Positions 46,107-54,975 of a stretch of DNA of 64,000 bases are shown here, in pieces. Numbering within the stretch: position 1 is the stretch's first letter; the number at the start of each line of letters is the position of its first letter. The stretch covers positions 16,839-80,838 of the forward strand of contig NZ_NFJC01000010.1 in NCBI RefSeq assembly GCF_002159665.1, in the 5' to 3' direction. The translations under genes were made by a program, and so were the position numbers. Under the pieces are notes generated by a model, which worked only from the letters and a program-made list of their open reading frames with translations, did not search any database and was not told the origin of the DNA. Source of the DNA: Desulfovibrio sp. An276. GTDB taxonomy: Bacteria; Desulfobacterota; Desulfovibrionia; Desulfovibrionales; Desulfovibrionaceae.

Positions 46107-47160
46107 ATGAACAGGGCAGGGACAATGGTGCCCAATCTGTTCGGAAAGGAGACCTCTTTTTCCCTGAGGCCAGCATTGTTTCCACCTGTGCCGGGGATTG
46201 CGCTGAACGGGAATCAGGCGCGGAAACTGGACTTTGCCCAAAAAAGGCTGGCCGAACTCGTCGCATTTGTCCGCGATAGCCCAGAGACACAGTATTTCAT
46301 TCCCATGATTCAGCTTCGCGAGGCCATCCTGTCGTCCAGGATTGAGGATATTGAGTGCAGTATGGACGAGGTTCTCAAGGCCGAAGCCGGCAAGATGCGG
46401 GGAAGGGAGGTTTGCCTGGTGCAGGGCCTGCGGGAGGCTGCAGAGTACGCTCTTTCAAGGCGAAAGGAGCTCCTCTTGTGCAACAGGCTTGTCCGGGAGG
46501 CGCATCGTGTCCTCTTCGGAACTGTGTGCGAGACTGGCAAGAATCCCGGGGAGTTTAGCAAGACGCAAAACTGGATTGGTCCTGCAGGGTGCACCCTTGC
46601 CACGGCAAGCCATGTCCCCCCCCCCCGAACGTACAGGACATGCTTGAGGGCCTTGCCAATCTCGAAAACTATATCAACTACAGGGATGGCAGTGATCCGC
46701 TCATCAGGGCAGCCCTTGTCCACTACCAGTTCGAGACCATAAAGGCTGCTCATCATATTGTGCCTTCTTGAATGGGGGCTTCTCTCGGAGCCTGTCCAGT
46801 GCATATCGAAGGCCCTGCTGACAAGGCAGGATGAGCACTACGCATCCTTTACGAGCAATGGGTAGAGTTTTCCTTGAGGCTGTGTAAGCGACGCAGCTGC
46901 CGCGTCCTGTGCCACACTGCGCGGCCTGCAGGAGCTGTACGCAAAAAACAGGGAAGCTGCCGCTACATGCGCGAACATGCAAGACCAGACCCTGAGGCTC
47001 TTCCATTTGTTGCACACCCATCCCGTCATCACCCAAGATGCCGTCTGCAGGGAACTTGGCTCAAGTCAGGAAGCCATCGGGACTTGCGTGGAAAACCTTC
47101 GCAAACTGGGCATTTTGCAGGAATGCGGGAATTACCTTGTCTATCGTTCCTGCAGAAATT
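46107..47160 (+). pseudogene. Second Fic family gene, frameshifted and missing its catalytic motif
   Basis: The Fic N-terminal domain reads cleanly from 46107: RPALFPPVPGIALNG, then IQLREAILSSRIEDIECSMD and VLKAEAGKM. The frame breaks at eleven C (46616-46626); twelve would restore it. It continues as NVQDMLEGLANLENYINY and LIRAALVHYQFETI, where HPFxxGNGR should follow but is deleted. Later fragments (LLSEPVQCISKALLTRQDEHY, GLQELYAKNREAAAT) and a winged helix (QDQTLRLFHLLHTHPVITQD to NYLVYR) complete the family order. The loss of the catalytic loop means it cannot AMPylate. Confidence 0.8.
46616..46626 (+). repeat. Homopolymer of eleven C at the Fic frame break
   Basis: A single added C (or loss of two) joins the N-terminal Fic frame to the NVQDMLEGL frame. 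Runs like this slip during replication. Similar runs occur at 8671-8679 (nine G), 33684-33693 (ten C), 36088-36096 (nine C) and 28042-28049 (eight G). Confidence 0.85.
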
Positions 47161-47722
47161 CGGTTTCGACTTTGTGCACATGCAGCTGGATCGCACGCGT
47201 CATGCTCAGGACTCTGGCAATACGGACAATCCCTTGCAAGACAGGGTCTATGTCTTTCATGGCGACGGACACGGCAGGGAAATAGCCCTTGATCTGGAGA
47301 GGGATGAATCCGAGGGTACGAAGGTTGTCGCAGGGCTTGTCGGCATGTCTCTCCTTGTCCTGAAAACCGGTGGCGTGCTCGTTGTGGACGGGTTGGACAA
47401 ATCCATACACTCCCTTGTCTTCAGGGAACTGGTCCGTCTGTTCAAGGACAGGGAATACAATAGGCACAATGCCCAGCTTGTCTTCACAGCGCACAATACC
47501 GATCTCCTCGACGCTGATACCCTGCGTGTCTCGGAAGTGGGCATAGTCGACAAGAGCCAGGATGGCGGGACTATCGTACACAGGATTTCCGACTACAGGG
47601 ACATGCGCAATGTCCTCAATTTCAGAAAGCAGTACCTGCAGGGAACCTTTCAGGGGCTGCCGAAGGTTGTTTCGGAGGATTGGGATGACCCGATGTGGCA
47701 TGTAAATCATCTCCACGACTGA
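47149..47722 (+). pseudogene. C-terminal fragment of an AAA-family ATPase
   Basis: About 190 residues match the C-terminal half of ATPases of the AAA_15/AAA_21 sort often found in defence loci: LERDESEGTKVVAGL, LLVLKTGGVLVVDGLDKSIH, NAQLVFTAHNTDLLD, then FRKQYLQGTFQGLPKV. The N-terminal half with Walker A is absent; the frame is fused directly to the tail of the broken Fic gene near 47,150. In Walker B the catalytic Glu is replaced (VVDGLD instead of VVDELD). Both facts make it a relic. Confidence 0.78.
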
Positions 47723-47788
47723 GGCCACTTTGGGTTCGACAGCAAAAATGTCCCCGCAACCAGTGAAGGGGCAGGGTTTGGGAACTGG

Positions 47789-49276
47789 CTAGAATTCCCA
47801 GCCAATCTGCAGGCTAGCCCGTATGGCGCTGTAGTCCTCGCGGAAAAATTCTCCGCCAAAATCTATCTGGGCAAAGAAGGGAGAGGTGGGGTGCCTGAAC
47901 CTTAAGGAGCCCCAAAGAAGCAGTGAATCCCTGCCAGGCAGATTGGTCGCAGACTTAAAATCGTACTCTCCGTAGTCCCTGAAGGAAGCGCCGGTGCGGA
48001 AGGTCGCATCCAGAAGCTCGTGACGCCAGACTGCCAGAAGATCCAGGCCAATGGATGCGCCATTCTCAAGACTTGTTGTCCAGCCCGCGTGGGCTCCGAG
48101 GTTCATGAGCAGGGACTCATAGACCGTATCGTCCACGCTCAGGCGGCTGGCCTGACCATTGCGCTCGTCTATCCCTGGGCGCTGCAAGAAGCTGTACTCG
48201 AAAAAGGCAAGGGGGCCTGCCGCAAAGCGCGCTTGTGTCGGAAGCTTCCCAAAGCCAGTCCAGAGGCTCTCGCTCAAACGATTGTAGCCGTTGAAGGAAA
48301 CTTCGCGGTCCATTTCGCCGCTCTCGATGCCCAACCTCCCCTGGGCAGTGAGCCCAAAGCCGTCCCAGGACTCAGGCGCAAGCAGGGCCTGCAGGCCCAC
48401 AAAGGCGGACTTTGTATCTGTTTGTGCGTCATGGTTGCCCTTCACATGGGTGCGCTTGGCAGCAACTGCCACGTGGGCGCCCAGGGAAAGACCACCTTCA
48501 AAGTACCTGTCAGCACCCACAAGAAGCCCTATGCCGTTGCTCGACCAAGAGGATGTGCCGCCATGGGAGCCCTGCTAGGAACCGGAACCGTAGGGGCTTG
48601 CCCAGAACTGCCAGTTGTCTGCCTCAGCCTGCTTCTCGCTTGTCGCAGAAAGGAAGCGGCGTGCGCTCTCGTTGCCAAGCATGCGCCTCAAAATCAGGAG
48701 GTTGAACTCGCTTTGCTGGGCAAGGGAGGCTCTGGCTGATGCGTCGTAGGCCTCGGGTCCCAGAGTGTCGAGGGCACGGCTTACCTCGTGGCCGTCGGGA
48801 GCGGACCAGTCCAGGGCTGTGAAGAGGGTACGCATGTCACCACTAGCCATTTTGCCTATGTTCGCAAGGGAGCGCCCAAGCCCGGATGAGCCCGAATTTT
48901 GGGCGTACTGGCTGTAGGCTGTCTCAAGACGGCTGACATTCACCTGAAGAGAGTCGATGTCTTCATTCACAAGGTCGAAGGCTAGGGTGGGGGAGGAGAC
49001 ACTTGTCAGGGAAACAGTCCTAAAACCACTGTCCGACTCTGTTATCCTCAGCGGGTTCTTGAGATGTATCTTCTGGTCGCTCGCGTAGAAATCCGCCATG
49101 GGCCGCAGAGCCAGGGTGCCGGAAAGCTTGGCATACCTTGCCTGGATAGCCGTGACAGTTTCATCTGCGACAAAGCCTGCTTCCAGCGTGGCGTCGGAAG
49201 CATTCACAAAGTTCCAGTTGCTCCAGAAGACCGTCAGCGCAGAGCAAGCCTGCGGCTGCGGGCAAGTCTCGCGCAA
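47789..49276 (-). pseudogene. Autotransporter beta-barrel interrupted by one amber codon
   Basis: One continuous minus-strand frame encodes the end of a passenger region (TLAFDLVNEDIDSLQVNVSR, LDTLGPEAYDASARASLAQQ) and an autotransporter barrel ending in the outer-membrane signature GWEF. It is broken only by TAG at 48575-48577, between PYGSGS and QGSHGGTSSW, in the linker just before the barrel's GIGLLVGADRYF. No signal peptide or long passenger is present; the 5' end runs into the 3' end of the MmcQ/YjbR gene, so the gene is also truncated at its front. A fragment beginning at 48520 could in principle be translated but would lack export signals. Confidence 0.8.
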
Positions 49277-49905
49277 AGTTCCTCAAAGGCCAAGCCACTG
49301 TCAAAGAGGATGGTGTACCAGGTTTTCTTGTTCATATGCCAGCCAGGAAAGAATATTCTCCTGTTCACAAGGCCTGCCAGATCCTCGTCCCCAACCCGAA
49401 GGTCGATGATCTCGATGAGTTCTGGGCTTGCAAGGCCGATTTTTGTGCCCGGAATGCGCATGAAGACAGCATACCACTTGTCCGTATCCGCCCGTCGCAA
49501 TATGGCGTATTCGGGTGTCTTCGGCCACAGATGCTCAAGGGCCTCGTCAAAGGAGTGCAGGGCGTAGTCGATGAGGCTCTGCGCCTGGGTTGTCCTGAAG
49601 ACATCGAGGACTGTCGCCTTGTCTGCTATCTCTTGCAGGGCAAGCACGTATTCCTCCCGTACCCTGCCCACAAAGGCCCCCACGGCCTCGTCTGTCAGGT
49701 GCAGGGTATAGGGTTCCCCGAAGGCAGGGTCTGTCACGGTGGTGGAAACCTTGCCCTCGGCAGATACCACAACCTCAAGGACAAGCCCTGTGCCAGGCAA
49801 AATGCTCGTACGGAAAAAACCGCTTTCACTGCGCGCAAAGCCCAGGTGCGGGAGTCTCTCCCACAGAACGCGCCTGTGCGCAAACATATCGTGCACCATG
49901 TCCAT
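49234..49905 (-). CDS. MmcQ/YjbR family protein
   Basis: 223 residues. The C-terminal 110 match the MmcQ/YjbR fold: AILRRADTDKWYAVFMRIPG, SPELIEIIDLRVG, then FFPGWHMNKKTWYTILFD, the family hallmark. The N-terminal half (RVLWERLPHLGFARSESGFFRTSI) is an extra domain seen in longer members. The function of the family is unclear; a DNA-binding role is often suggested. GGAG lies ten bases before the ATG. It is 34 bases downstream of the GNAT gene on the same strand, so the two are probably co-transcribed. Confidence 0.85.
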   Translation of the reverse strand: MDMVHDMFAHRRVLWERLPHLGFARSESGFFRTSILPGTGLVLEVVVSAEGKVSTTVTDPAFGEPYTLHLTDEAVGAFVGRVREEYVLALQEIADKATVLDVFRTTQAQSLIDYALHSFDEALEHLWPKTPEYAILRRADTDKWYAVFMRIPGTKIGLASPELIEIIDLRVGDEDLAGLVNRRIFFPGWHMNKKTWYTILFDSGLAFEELCARLARSRRLALR

Positions 49906-49939
49906 TTTTTTCTGTCTCCATTTAGTGCAAATGAATACG

Positions 49940-50500
49940 CTATTCCAACTCCCTGCGCATGATGTAGTCGGTCTGCCTGTCGCTGCCTATGACAAAGGAG
50001 TGTTCGCTTGTCTTGCGAAAGTTGTTCTTTTGGTAGAAGGCGAGGGCCCTTGTGTTCTTCTCCCACACGCCAAGCCAGAGGGAGCGCATACCCTTTTGCC
50101 TGGCAACTTCCACAGCCATGTCCATGAGGCAGTTGCCAAGTCCCTTGCCCTGGAAGCGCTTGTCCAGGTAGATACGCTCGATCTCCAGGGAGTCCGGGCT
50201 GTGTATGTCCGTCTGGGCTCCGCACTCGTTCAGTTTGAGGTAGCCGGCAAGCTCGGAGTCGACCAGGAGAAAATAGAAGGTTGAGCCGGACTCAAGGAGC
50301 TCTGCGCGCATCTTCTCCTCTGAGAAGGCGTCTTTCAGGTAGGCCTCCATGTCCTCTGGCTTGTTTTGCGCGGCAAAGGTCTCGAAAAAGGTCCTGCTCG
50401 AGAGGGCCCGCAGTTCGGCCAGATCCTCTATCGTGCATTTTCGAAAGCAGATATGCCCAGCGTTTTCTCTTGTCTCATCCACCACCATTTCCTCCAGCAT
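49940..50500 (-). CDS. GNAT family N-acetyltransferase
   Basis: About 186 residues. The GNAT fold is clear: ICFRKCTIEDLAELRALSSR at the start, FYFLLVDSELAGYLKLN (strand 4), LEIERIYLDKRFQGKGLG with the acetyl-CoA pyrophosphate loop (RFQGKGLG), and LWLGVWEKNTRALAFYQKNNF. It resembles PaiA-like polyamine/small-amine acetyltransferases in layout, but the substrate cannot be read. The ATG at 50500 is tentative; alternatives are a further ATG at 50488 and a longer frame to 50560 without a better ribosome site. It shares an operon with MmcQ/YjbR. Confidence 0.87.
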   Translation of the reverse strand: MLEEMVVDETRENAGHICFRKCTIEDLAELRALSSRTFFETFAAQNKPEDMEAYLKDAFSEEKMRAELLESGSTFYFLLVDSELAGYLKLNECGAQTDIHSPDSLEIERIYLDKRFQGKGLGNCLMDMAVEVARQKGMRSLWLGVWEKNTRALAFYQKNNFRKTSEHSFVIGSDRQTDYIMRRELE

Positions 50501-50721
50501 TCCTGAGCTGCCCAAGGGGGTTGTGCCCCAAAGCCTTGCCCAAATATGCCCGGCAGGCATTGTCCTGGCAAGGGGCCCAACAGCCCAGGCTCAAAAAAAA
50601 AATGCCCGGATTAGGCCCGCACCCACCTGATAGAGTATTTTCACAAAGTGCAAAATGGTATACATGAGGACAAAAGTTTCTTCGTTTTGAAGGAACGCAA
50701 AAGTTCATCGAGAGGGTGCCC

Positions 50722-51105
50722 ATGTCAAATCAACTCGACCATACTCTCAAACTGAATCTCGACTCTCTTCCCAGAAGCCTGCGCAACGCGCCTTCCCGTG
50801 AGCATTTGGACGACGCGATAAAGCTCAACCGCCTCACATGGCTTATTGCCCTGTACATGGCGGACGACAAAAGCGGCTCGGACCCAAAGGCATGCGAAGG
50901 ACTGGCACTGGTCTGCGAACTCATCGAAGACAAGATCAGAATGGCTCTTGGCGAGCTGACTCTCCCCGAGGGGACGAAGGATGCAGACGCTCCCACTCTC
51001 CAGGAAGTGCTCGACGAGGCCTGTGCCGCGCTGAAGGCCAAGGGAAAGATCGCCCCTGACTCCCTTTTCACGCTGTCGGACAAGGAAGATCTGGCCGCCG
51101 AATAG
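50722..51105 (+). CDS. Hypothetical protein, 127 residues
   Basis: I do not recognise this family. The product is acidic and helix-rich with no signal peptide or membrane segment (LDHTLKLNLDSLPRSLRNAP, then LNRLTWLIALYMADDKSG, ending DKEDLAAE). GAGAGG six bases before the ATG at 50722 and a strong terminator 30 bases after the stop argue that it is a real single-gene unit. It sits between the GNAT gene and the TraY-like gene, at the edge of the putative conjugative element. Confidence 0.65.
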   Translation: MSNQLDHTLKLNLDSLPRSLRNAPSREHLDDAIKLNRLTWLIALYMADDKSGSDPKACEGLALVCELIEDKIRMALGELTLPEGTKDADAPTLQEVLDEACAALKAKGKIAPDSLFTLSDKEDLAAE

Positions 51106-51136
51106 CCGCAAGCTTTAACCTTCGGACTCGTTTGTA

Positions 51137-51192
51137 CCCCAGGTCATAGCCCTTGCATTTTTCGCGCAAGGGCTATGACTCTGGGGCCTTTT
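51137..51192. terminator. Strong, probably bidirectional terminator
   Basis: About 20 bp of near-perfect stem (cccc at 51137 to gggg at 51186, including gtcatagcccttgc and its complement) has one bulge and a short T-rich loop. It is followed on the plus strand by ccttttc. It separates the hypothetical gene from the convergent TraY-like gene ending at 51230. Confidence 0.8.
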
Positions 51193-51229
51193 CGGTTTGC
51201 TTCAGACAAAGCATAAGGGAGCATACGTC

Positions 51230-53488
51230 TTATACCTTGCGACTTCCCTGGGAGAGTTCCCGTATGAGGGCCTCGTTCTTCCTCCGTGCCCTGCCTGCTC
51301 CAATGCCTGCCACGGCTCCTATGGCCGAGCCTGCAGCTATGGAGGGCAGGACCCGGCCTGCAGTCGCGTCCATGCTGGCCTTTCCCTGCTGCATGACAGC
51401 CTCAGCGTGGAAGTCCCCGAGGCTTGCCATCAGCTGCCCTGCCCAGCGTATGATGCGGTCAGGGACCATGGTGACGAGCGTAAAGAGCTTCCAGGTCGCA
51501 ATTCCAGTCACAAGGCCCACCAGAAGGACTGTGGTGATGCTTGCCGTAACACCCCAGCCGCTGGTGCCAAAGCCGCCCACATCGAAGGCCCCTCCCTGGG
51601 CGTCGAAGAAGGGGACAAGCAAGGCACCCATGAAGCTTCCGGAAACGGACATGACTGCCATGCAGATGAAAAAGGAGAGCACAAGAAGCAGCGGCCGCAA
51701 AAGAACGCTCAGGATGAGAGCGTAGCCGGCCCTGGCACTTGCGCCCGCAAAACCGTCCCCGTCGGGCATGCAGTGGGCGATGAGCCACAGGGGACTTGCG
51801 GCTATGGCCTCGAGACAGAGCACAAGCCACCCTATGATGGCGGAAAACCAGGCAATGAACGGTAGCATGGGGAGCATGTACGCATAAAACCAGGCAACGA
51901 GCCACAGGGGAGCCGCAATGGCGAGCGCAATCTTGCCCACAAGGTCCAGCGTGTCCTCTGCCGCCTTGGCAACCACGCCGGTCACAGGATTCTTGGCAAA
52001 GAGCGAGAAGCTGTGCCCGAAAAGCTTCAGGGACATGTAGGTGACAACCGCATTCTCGCACACGTTCATGAGGGTGCGGGCTGCCTTGACCACGTTGAAC
52101 ACAAGGTCGTGCCCCTGCAGGATACTCACCATGCCGCTGCCTATGGCCGCATCGTCCAGGGCAAACTCGGAAATGGCGTGAGAGGCACCGGAAAAGAAGC
52201 CGGCAAGTCCGGCAACCACCGAGGTGTTGGCAAAATCCGTAGCTCCTTCGTCCTTTTGTTCCTGCGAACGCACAAGGGGCGAGCCAGTGATGGGGTTGCT
52301 TGTCCCGCTCCCTTCGGTTGCGAACACAAGCGCTTGTGCCGCAAGCTCTCTCCCAAGCTGCAGGTGGCGCTCGAACTCCGGGTTCATGAATTCTGCAAGT
52401 GCCGCAAGGTTCACGGGCGTGGCCGTGGTCCTGTCCTGCATGACCTCCACGCTGTCCGCTGCCATCTTGGCGAGCACCCAATAGTAGGAGCCCGCAAGCC
52501 ACCAGCCTCCCTTTGCAGCCCGCTCCCGAAAATCCGCGAGCATGGCACTCTGCTGCTCCTCCATGCGGGCGGATGCCTGTTTCAGAGCCTGACCTACGGC
52601 CTTTTGATAGGACCTGGCAAGGGCGCCCAGGTTTGCGGCCTTGTACCTGTCCGTGTCGCTTGCCGTGGCAAGGGCCCTTGCCACGGCACTTCCAACGTCC
52701 CGATAGAGCTGCCCATTGGGGGAAAGGACTTTCGCAAGCTCTTCCGAGGCCTCCCGCACGGGCGTTGCAACCGTGATCTTGCCGAAGTCCCCGAAGTCGA
52801 GTGCCGGGTTCAGGGTCATGCCGAAGCCGTCGTCGCCGCGCAGGTTCGGGCAGTTCATGAGGTAGGGGAGCTCGAAGCTGATGACATAGCGGTTGAGGGA
52901 CCAGTCCGAGCTTTCCTTCCTGCCGTCCTGCGCCATGGCGCACTTTTCGGAGCTTGCGAAGTAGTTGCGAAGGACGTGGTGCTCGATAAGCACTGGTAGT
53001 ACCTGGGAAGCAGATCCTGCCACAGCGGGTTCTGCGCGTGCGGCAATGGAGCCGGTCTTGCCTATGTGCTCGAGTCCTGCCTGCCACATGGTGTCTGCGA
53101 ACTGCACAGAGAGGGAGACGCAGGCAAGGACTATGGCCTGCATGGCAGATAGCCCCGAGAAGACCGGTGTGATGGCGCCCATGGCAAACGAGTAGCGGAT
53201 GGGAATCCAGGCATTGGAGTAGCGCACTCCGCCAATGCCGCGGCCGTCCTGGGCAGCGCCCAGGGTGGCGGAAAGGGTGGTCAGGATGAAGAGCCAGGCC
53301 ACGACTATGGCGCAGCAGCAGTTCAGGACGTTGAAGAGGGTGAAGAGCAGATCGCCGAGTACGGCTCCCGTACCGTTTGCCGCAAGCGACGCCAGGTTGT
53401 GCCAGCCCTCGCCAAAGAGGGCAGAGAGGACCTGGACACTCAGGTCCGCAGGATCGAGGTTTCCGGGAAGGGAAAACGTGTCTGCCAT
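51230..53488 (-). CDS. traY: DotA/TraY-family conjugal transfer membrane protein
   Basis: 752 residues. It has multiple hydrophobic segments: near 40-70 (LFTLFNVLNCCCAIVVAWLF), 105-130, then a large soluble middle, and a cluster between about 520 and 720 (LVGKIALAIAAPLWLVAWFY, LPFIAWFSAIIGWLVLCLEA, LLLVLSFFICMAVMSVSG, TTVLLVGLVTGIATWKLF). This layout and the motif content match DotA/TraY, the polytopic inner-membrane protein of IncI-type (type IVB) conjugation systems, usually 700-1,000 residues. GGAG six bases before the ATG at 53488 fixes the start, although a longer frame runs to 53911. It suggests an integrated conjugative element; the remaining transfer genes are not in this window in recognisable form. 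Confidence 0.8.
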   Translation of the reverse strand: MADTFSLPGNLDPADLSVQVLSALFGEGWHNLASLAANGTGAVLGDLLFTLFNVLNCCCAIVVAWLFILTTLSATLGAAQDGRGIGGVRYSNAWIPIRYSFAMGAITPVFSGLSAMQAIVLACVSLSVQFADTMWQAGLEHIGKTGSIAARAEPAVAGSASQVLPVLIEHHVLRNYFASSEKCAMAQDGRKESSDWSLNRYVISFELPYLMNCPNLRGDDGFGMTLNPALDFGDFGKITVATPVREASEELAKVLSPNGQLYRDVGSAVARALATASDTDRYKAANLGALARSYQKAVGQALKQASARMEEQQSAMLADFRERAAKGGWWLAGSYYWVLAKMAADSVEVMQDRTTATPVNLAALAEFMNPEFERHLQLGRELAAQALVFATEGSGTSNPITGSPLVRSQEQKDEGATDFANTSVVAGLAGFFSGASHAISEFALDDAAIGSGMVSILQGHDLVFNVVKAARTLMNVCENAVVTYMSLKLFGHSFSLFAKNPVTGVVAKAAEDTLDLVGKIALAIAAPLWLVAWFYAYMLPMLPFIAWFSAIIGWLVLCLEAIAASPLWLIAHCMPDGDGFAGASARAGYALILSVLLRPLLLVLSFFICMAVMSVSGSFMGALLVPFFDAQGGAFDVGGFGTSGWGVTASITTVLLVGLVTGIATWKLFTLVTMVPDRIIRWAGQLMASLGDFHAEAVMQQGKASMDATAGRVLPSIAAGSAIGAVAGIGAGRARRKNEALIRELSQGSRKV

Positions 53489-53621
53489 GCGTTGCTCCGT
53501 TTTGTGCCTATGCATTGCGCAGTTGCCAATTGTATGTGCCCCCAGGGCTTTTCCTGCCATTGAGCATGGCAAAGACCTCGGAGAGGGATTGCAGAAAAGT
53601 CGTTTGTCTGGATTTTGGGGC

Positions 53622-53650
53622 TTGTCACAGTTTCCCAAGTGGTCTAAGTA
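53622..53650 (+). promoter_or_regulatory. Promoter for the FadR-type regulator
   Basis: TTGTCA (53622-53627) and TAAGTA (53645-53650) are 17 bases apart. The expected start of transcription is about 53657, only two bases before the ATG at 53659, so the mRNA may be leaderless. No ribosome site precedes that ATG, in keeping with this. Confidence 0.5.
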
Positions 53651-53658
53651 CTGTTCAC

Positions 53659-54378
53659 ATGAGCAACAGCAAGATTTCCACCCTCCATCCCATCGAACGC
53701 CAGGATGTCTTCCAGAAGGTGCTGGCAAGCCTGGACGAGCTTGTGACCGATCCTGTCTACAGGCCTGGCGATCGCCTGCCTCCCGAGCGCGAGCTCGCGG
53801 GGCGACTTGGCGTGAGCAGAACGCTGGTACGCCAGGCCCTGAAGCTGCTTGAGGCAGCGGGCAAGGTGGTGAGCCGCATGGGCAGTGGCACCTACGTGGC
53901 GGACATGACACGCAGGACCAACCCCTGCCTGCTCTCCTGCACAGTGCCGAACACTGTGGATATGGCCTACCTGGAAAAGCTCGTGGATCTGCGCTCGCTC
54001 GTGGAGGAGAAAATCTTCCTCGAGTTCTGCGCGCGCTGCACGGAAGGCCAGATTGACGAGCTTGTACGCCTCCTTGAAGAGAACATGCGTGAAGACCTTC
54101 CCGGCAGCGAGCTCATGGGTCTCGACATGAGCTTCGAGGAGAAGGTGGGCGAGTTTGTGGGAAACGATTTGCTCTACTGCGTGCAAAGCCAGTTGCACCA
54201 GACCTGGATCATGGCCTGGACGCGCTACGGCTATGTGCCCGAGAGCCAGGAGGTGCTGCACACGGAGCACCTGGGCCTGCTCCAGGCGCTCCATGCCCGC
54301 GACAAAAACGAGGTGTCGAGGCGCATTGTGCAGCACGTCAAGCGCGCACACGAGGAATGCGGGGACTACAGGGCTTGA
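53659..54378 (+). CDS. GntR/FadR-type transcriptional regulator (FCD family)
   Basis: 239 residues. The N-terminal winged helix is textbook GntR: YRPGDRLPPERELAGRLGVS, RTLVRQALKLLEAAGKVVSR, then GSGTYVADM. The C-terminal FCD ligand domain (LVDLRSLVEEKIFLEFCAR, FEEKVGEFVGNDLLYCVQSQ, HTEHLGLLQALHARDKNEVSR) would bind an organic acid, commonly through His/Asp metal ligands. It lies between two minus-strand genes of the transfer region and points the other way. The divergent spacing to traY (170 bases) makes that gene a candidate target. A longer frame starts at 53377 but overlaps traY. Confidence 0.88.
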   Translation: MSNSKISTLHPIERQDVFQKVLASLDELVTDPVYRPGDRLPPERELAGRLGVSRTLVRQALKLLEAAGKVVSRMGSGTYVADMTRRTNPCLLSCTVPNTVDMAYLEKLVDLRSLVEEKIFLEFCARCTEGQIDELVRLLEENMREDLPGSELMGLDMSFEEKVGEFVGNDLLYCVQSQLHQTWIMAWTRYGYVPESQEVLHTEHLGLLQALHARDKNEVSRRIVQHVKRAHEECGDYRA

Positions 54379-54459
54379 GCTGCAAAGCTTGAGCTACGGG
54401 AGCTGACTGCAGGCCCAATCCCTCATTCCGGGGCAAAAGCCCCATGTCTTTCCTGCCTT

Positions 54460-54963
54460 CTATTCACGTTGGACAGGACTCTTGGCGCGCAGGGGAAGAA
54501 CAAGGCCCTTAAGCCACGCAGTAAAGGGCACAAAGTGCCTTTTCATGCACACGCGCGCCCGCCAGGCAGAGGCCAGGCACATGACAAGGGAGGCTGCCAC
54601 AAAGCTTGTGCAGGCAAGCCCTGCCAAAAAGCGCACCAGGGGCACGCGCGCGGGAAAGAGCAGGTTCGCGTAGCAGGCCACAAGGCCCACAAGACAGAGC
54701 AGGGCAAAGAAGATGGCCTCGCGCACCCTTGCCCGGACATAGTCGCGAAGTCCTTCCTCGCCAATTCCCCAGGCAGCAAGCAGCCTTGCAAAGCCGCCCT
54801 TTTGCACCTCGTCCTCAAGGCCAAGGTTGCTTGCAAGCCTCACCCTGGCCCGCGTCAGGGGACCAGCGGGATTTGCACAGCCTAAGCCCTTCGCAAAATC
54901 GAGCCCGCACGTAAGGCCAGTTGCCGCGGTTGCGCGCTCGCAAAAACTTCTGTTTCTTGCCAA
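54460..54963 (-). CDS. Small inner-membrane protein of the transfer region
   Basis: 167 residues. Two strong hydrophobic segments near 83-105 (AIFFALLCLVGLVACYANLL) and 112-132 (LAGLACTSFVAASLVMCLAS) follow a soluble N-terminus rich in small residues. The start is a TTG with GGAG seven bases upstream. Position and size resemble TraX, which precedes traY in IncI plasmids, but I cannot claim sequence identity. It follows the zinc-ribbon gene by 12 bases and is probably in one operon with it. Confidence 0.6.
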   Translation of the reverse strand: MARNRSFCERATAATGLTCGLDFAKGLGCANPAGPLTRARVRLASNLGLEDEVQKGGFARLLAAWGIGEEGLRDYVRARVREAIFFALLCLVGLVACYANLLFPARVPLVRFLAGLACTSFVAASLVMCLASAWRARVCMKRHFVPFTAWLKGLVLPLRAKSPVQRE

Positions 54964-54975
54964 AATCGTTCTCCT

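Noticed and set aside
48020..48739. A 239-codon plus-strand open frame across the autotransporter
   Set aside because: Antisense to a clear barrel sequence ending in a terminal Phe; no start signal.
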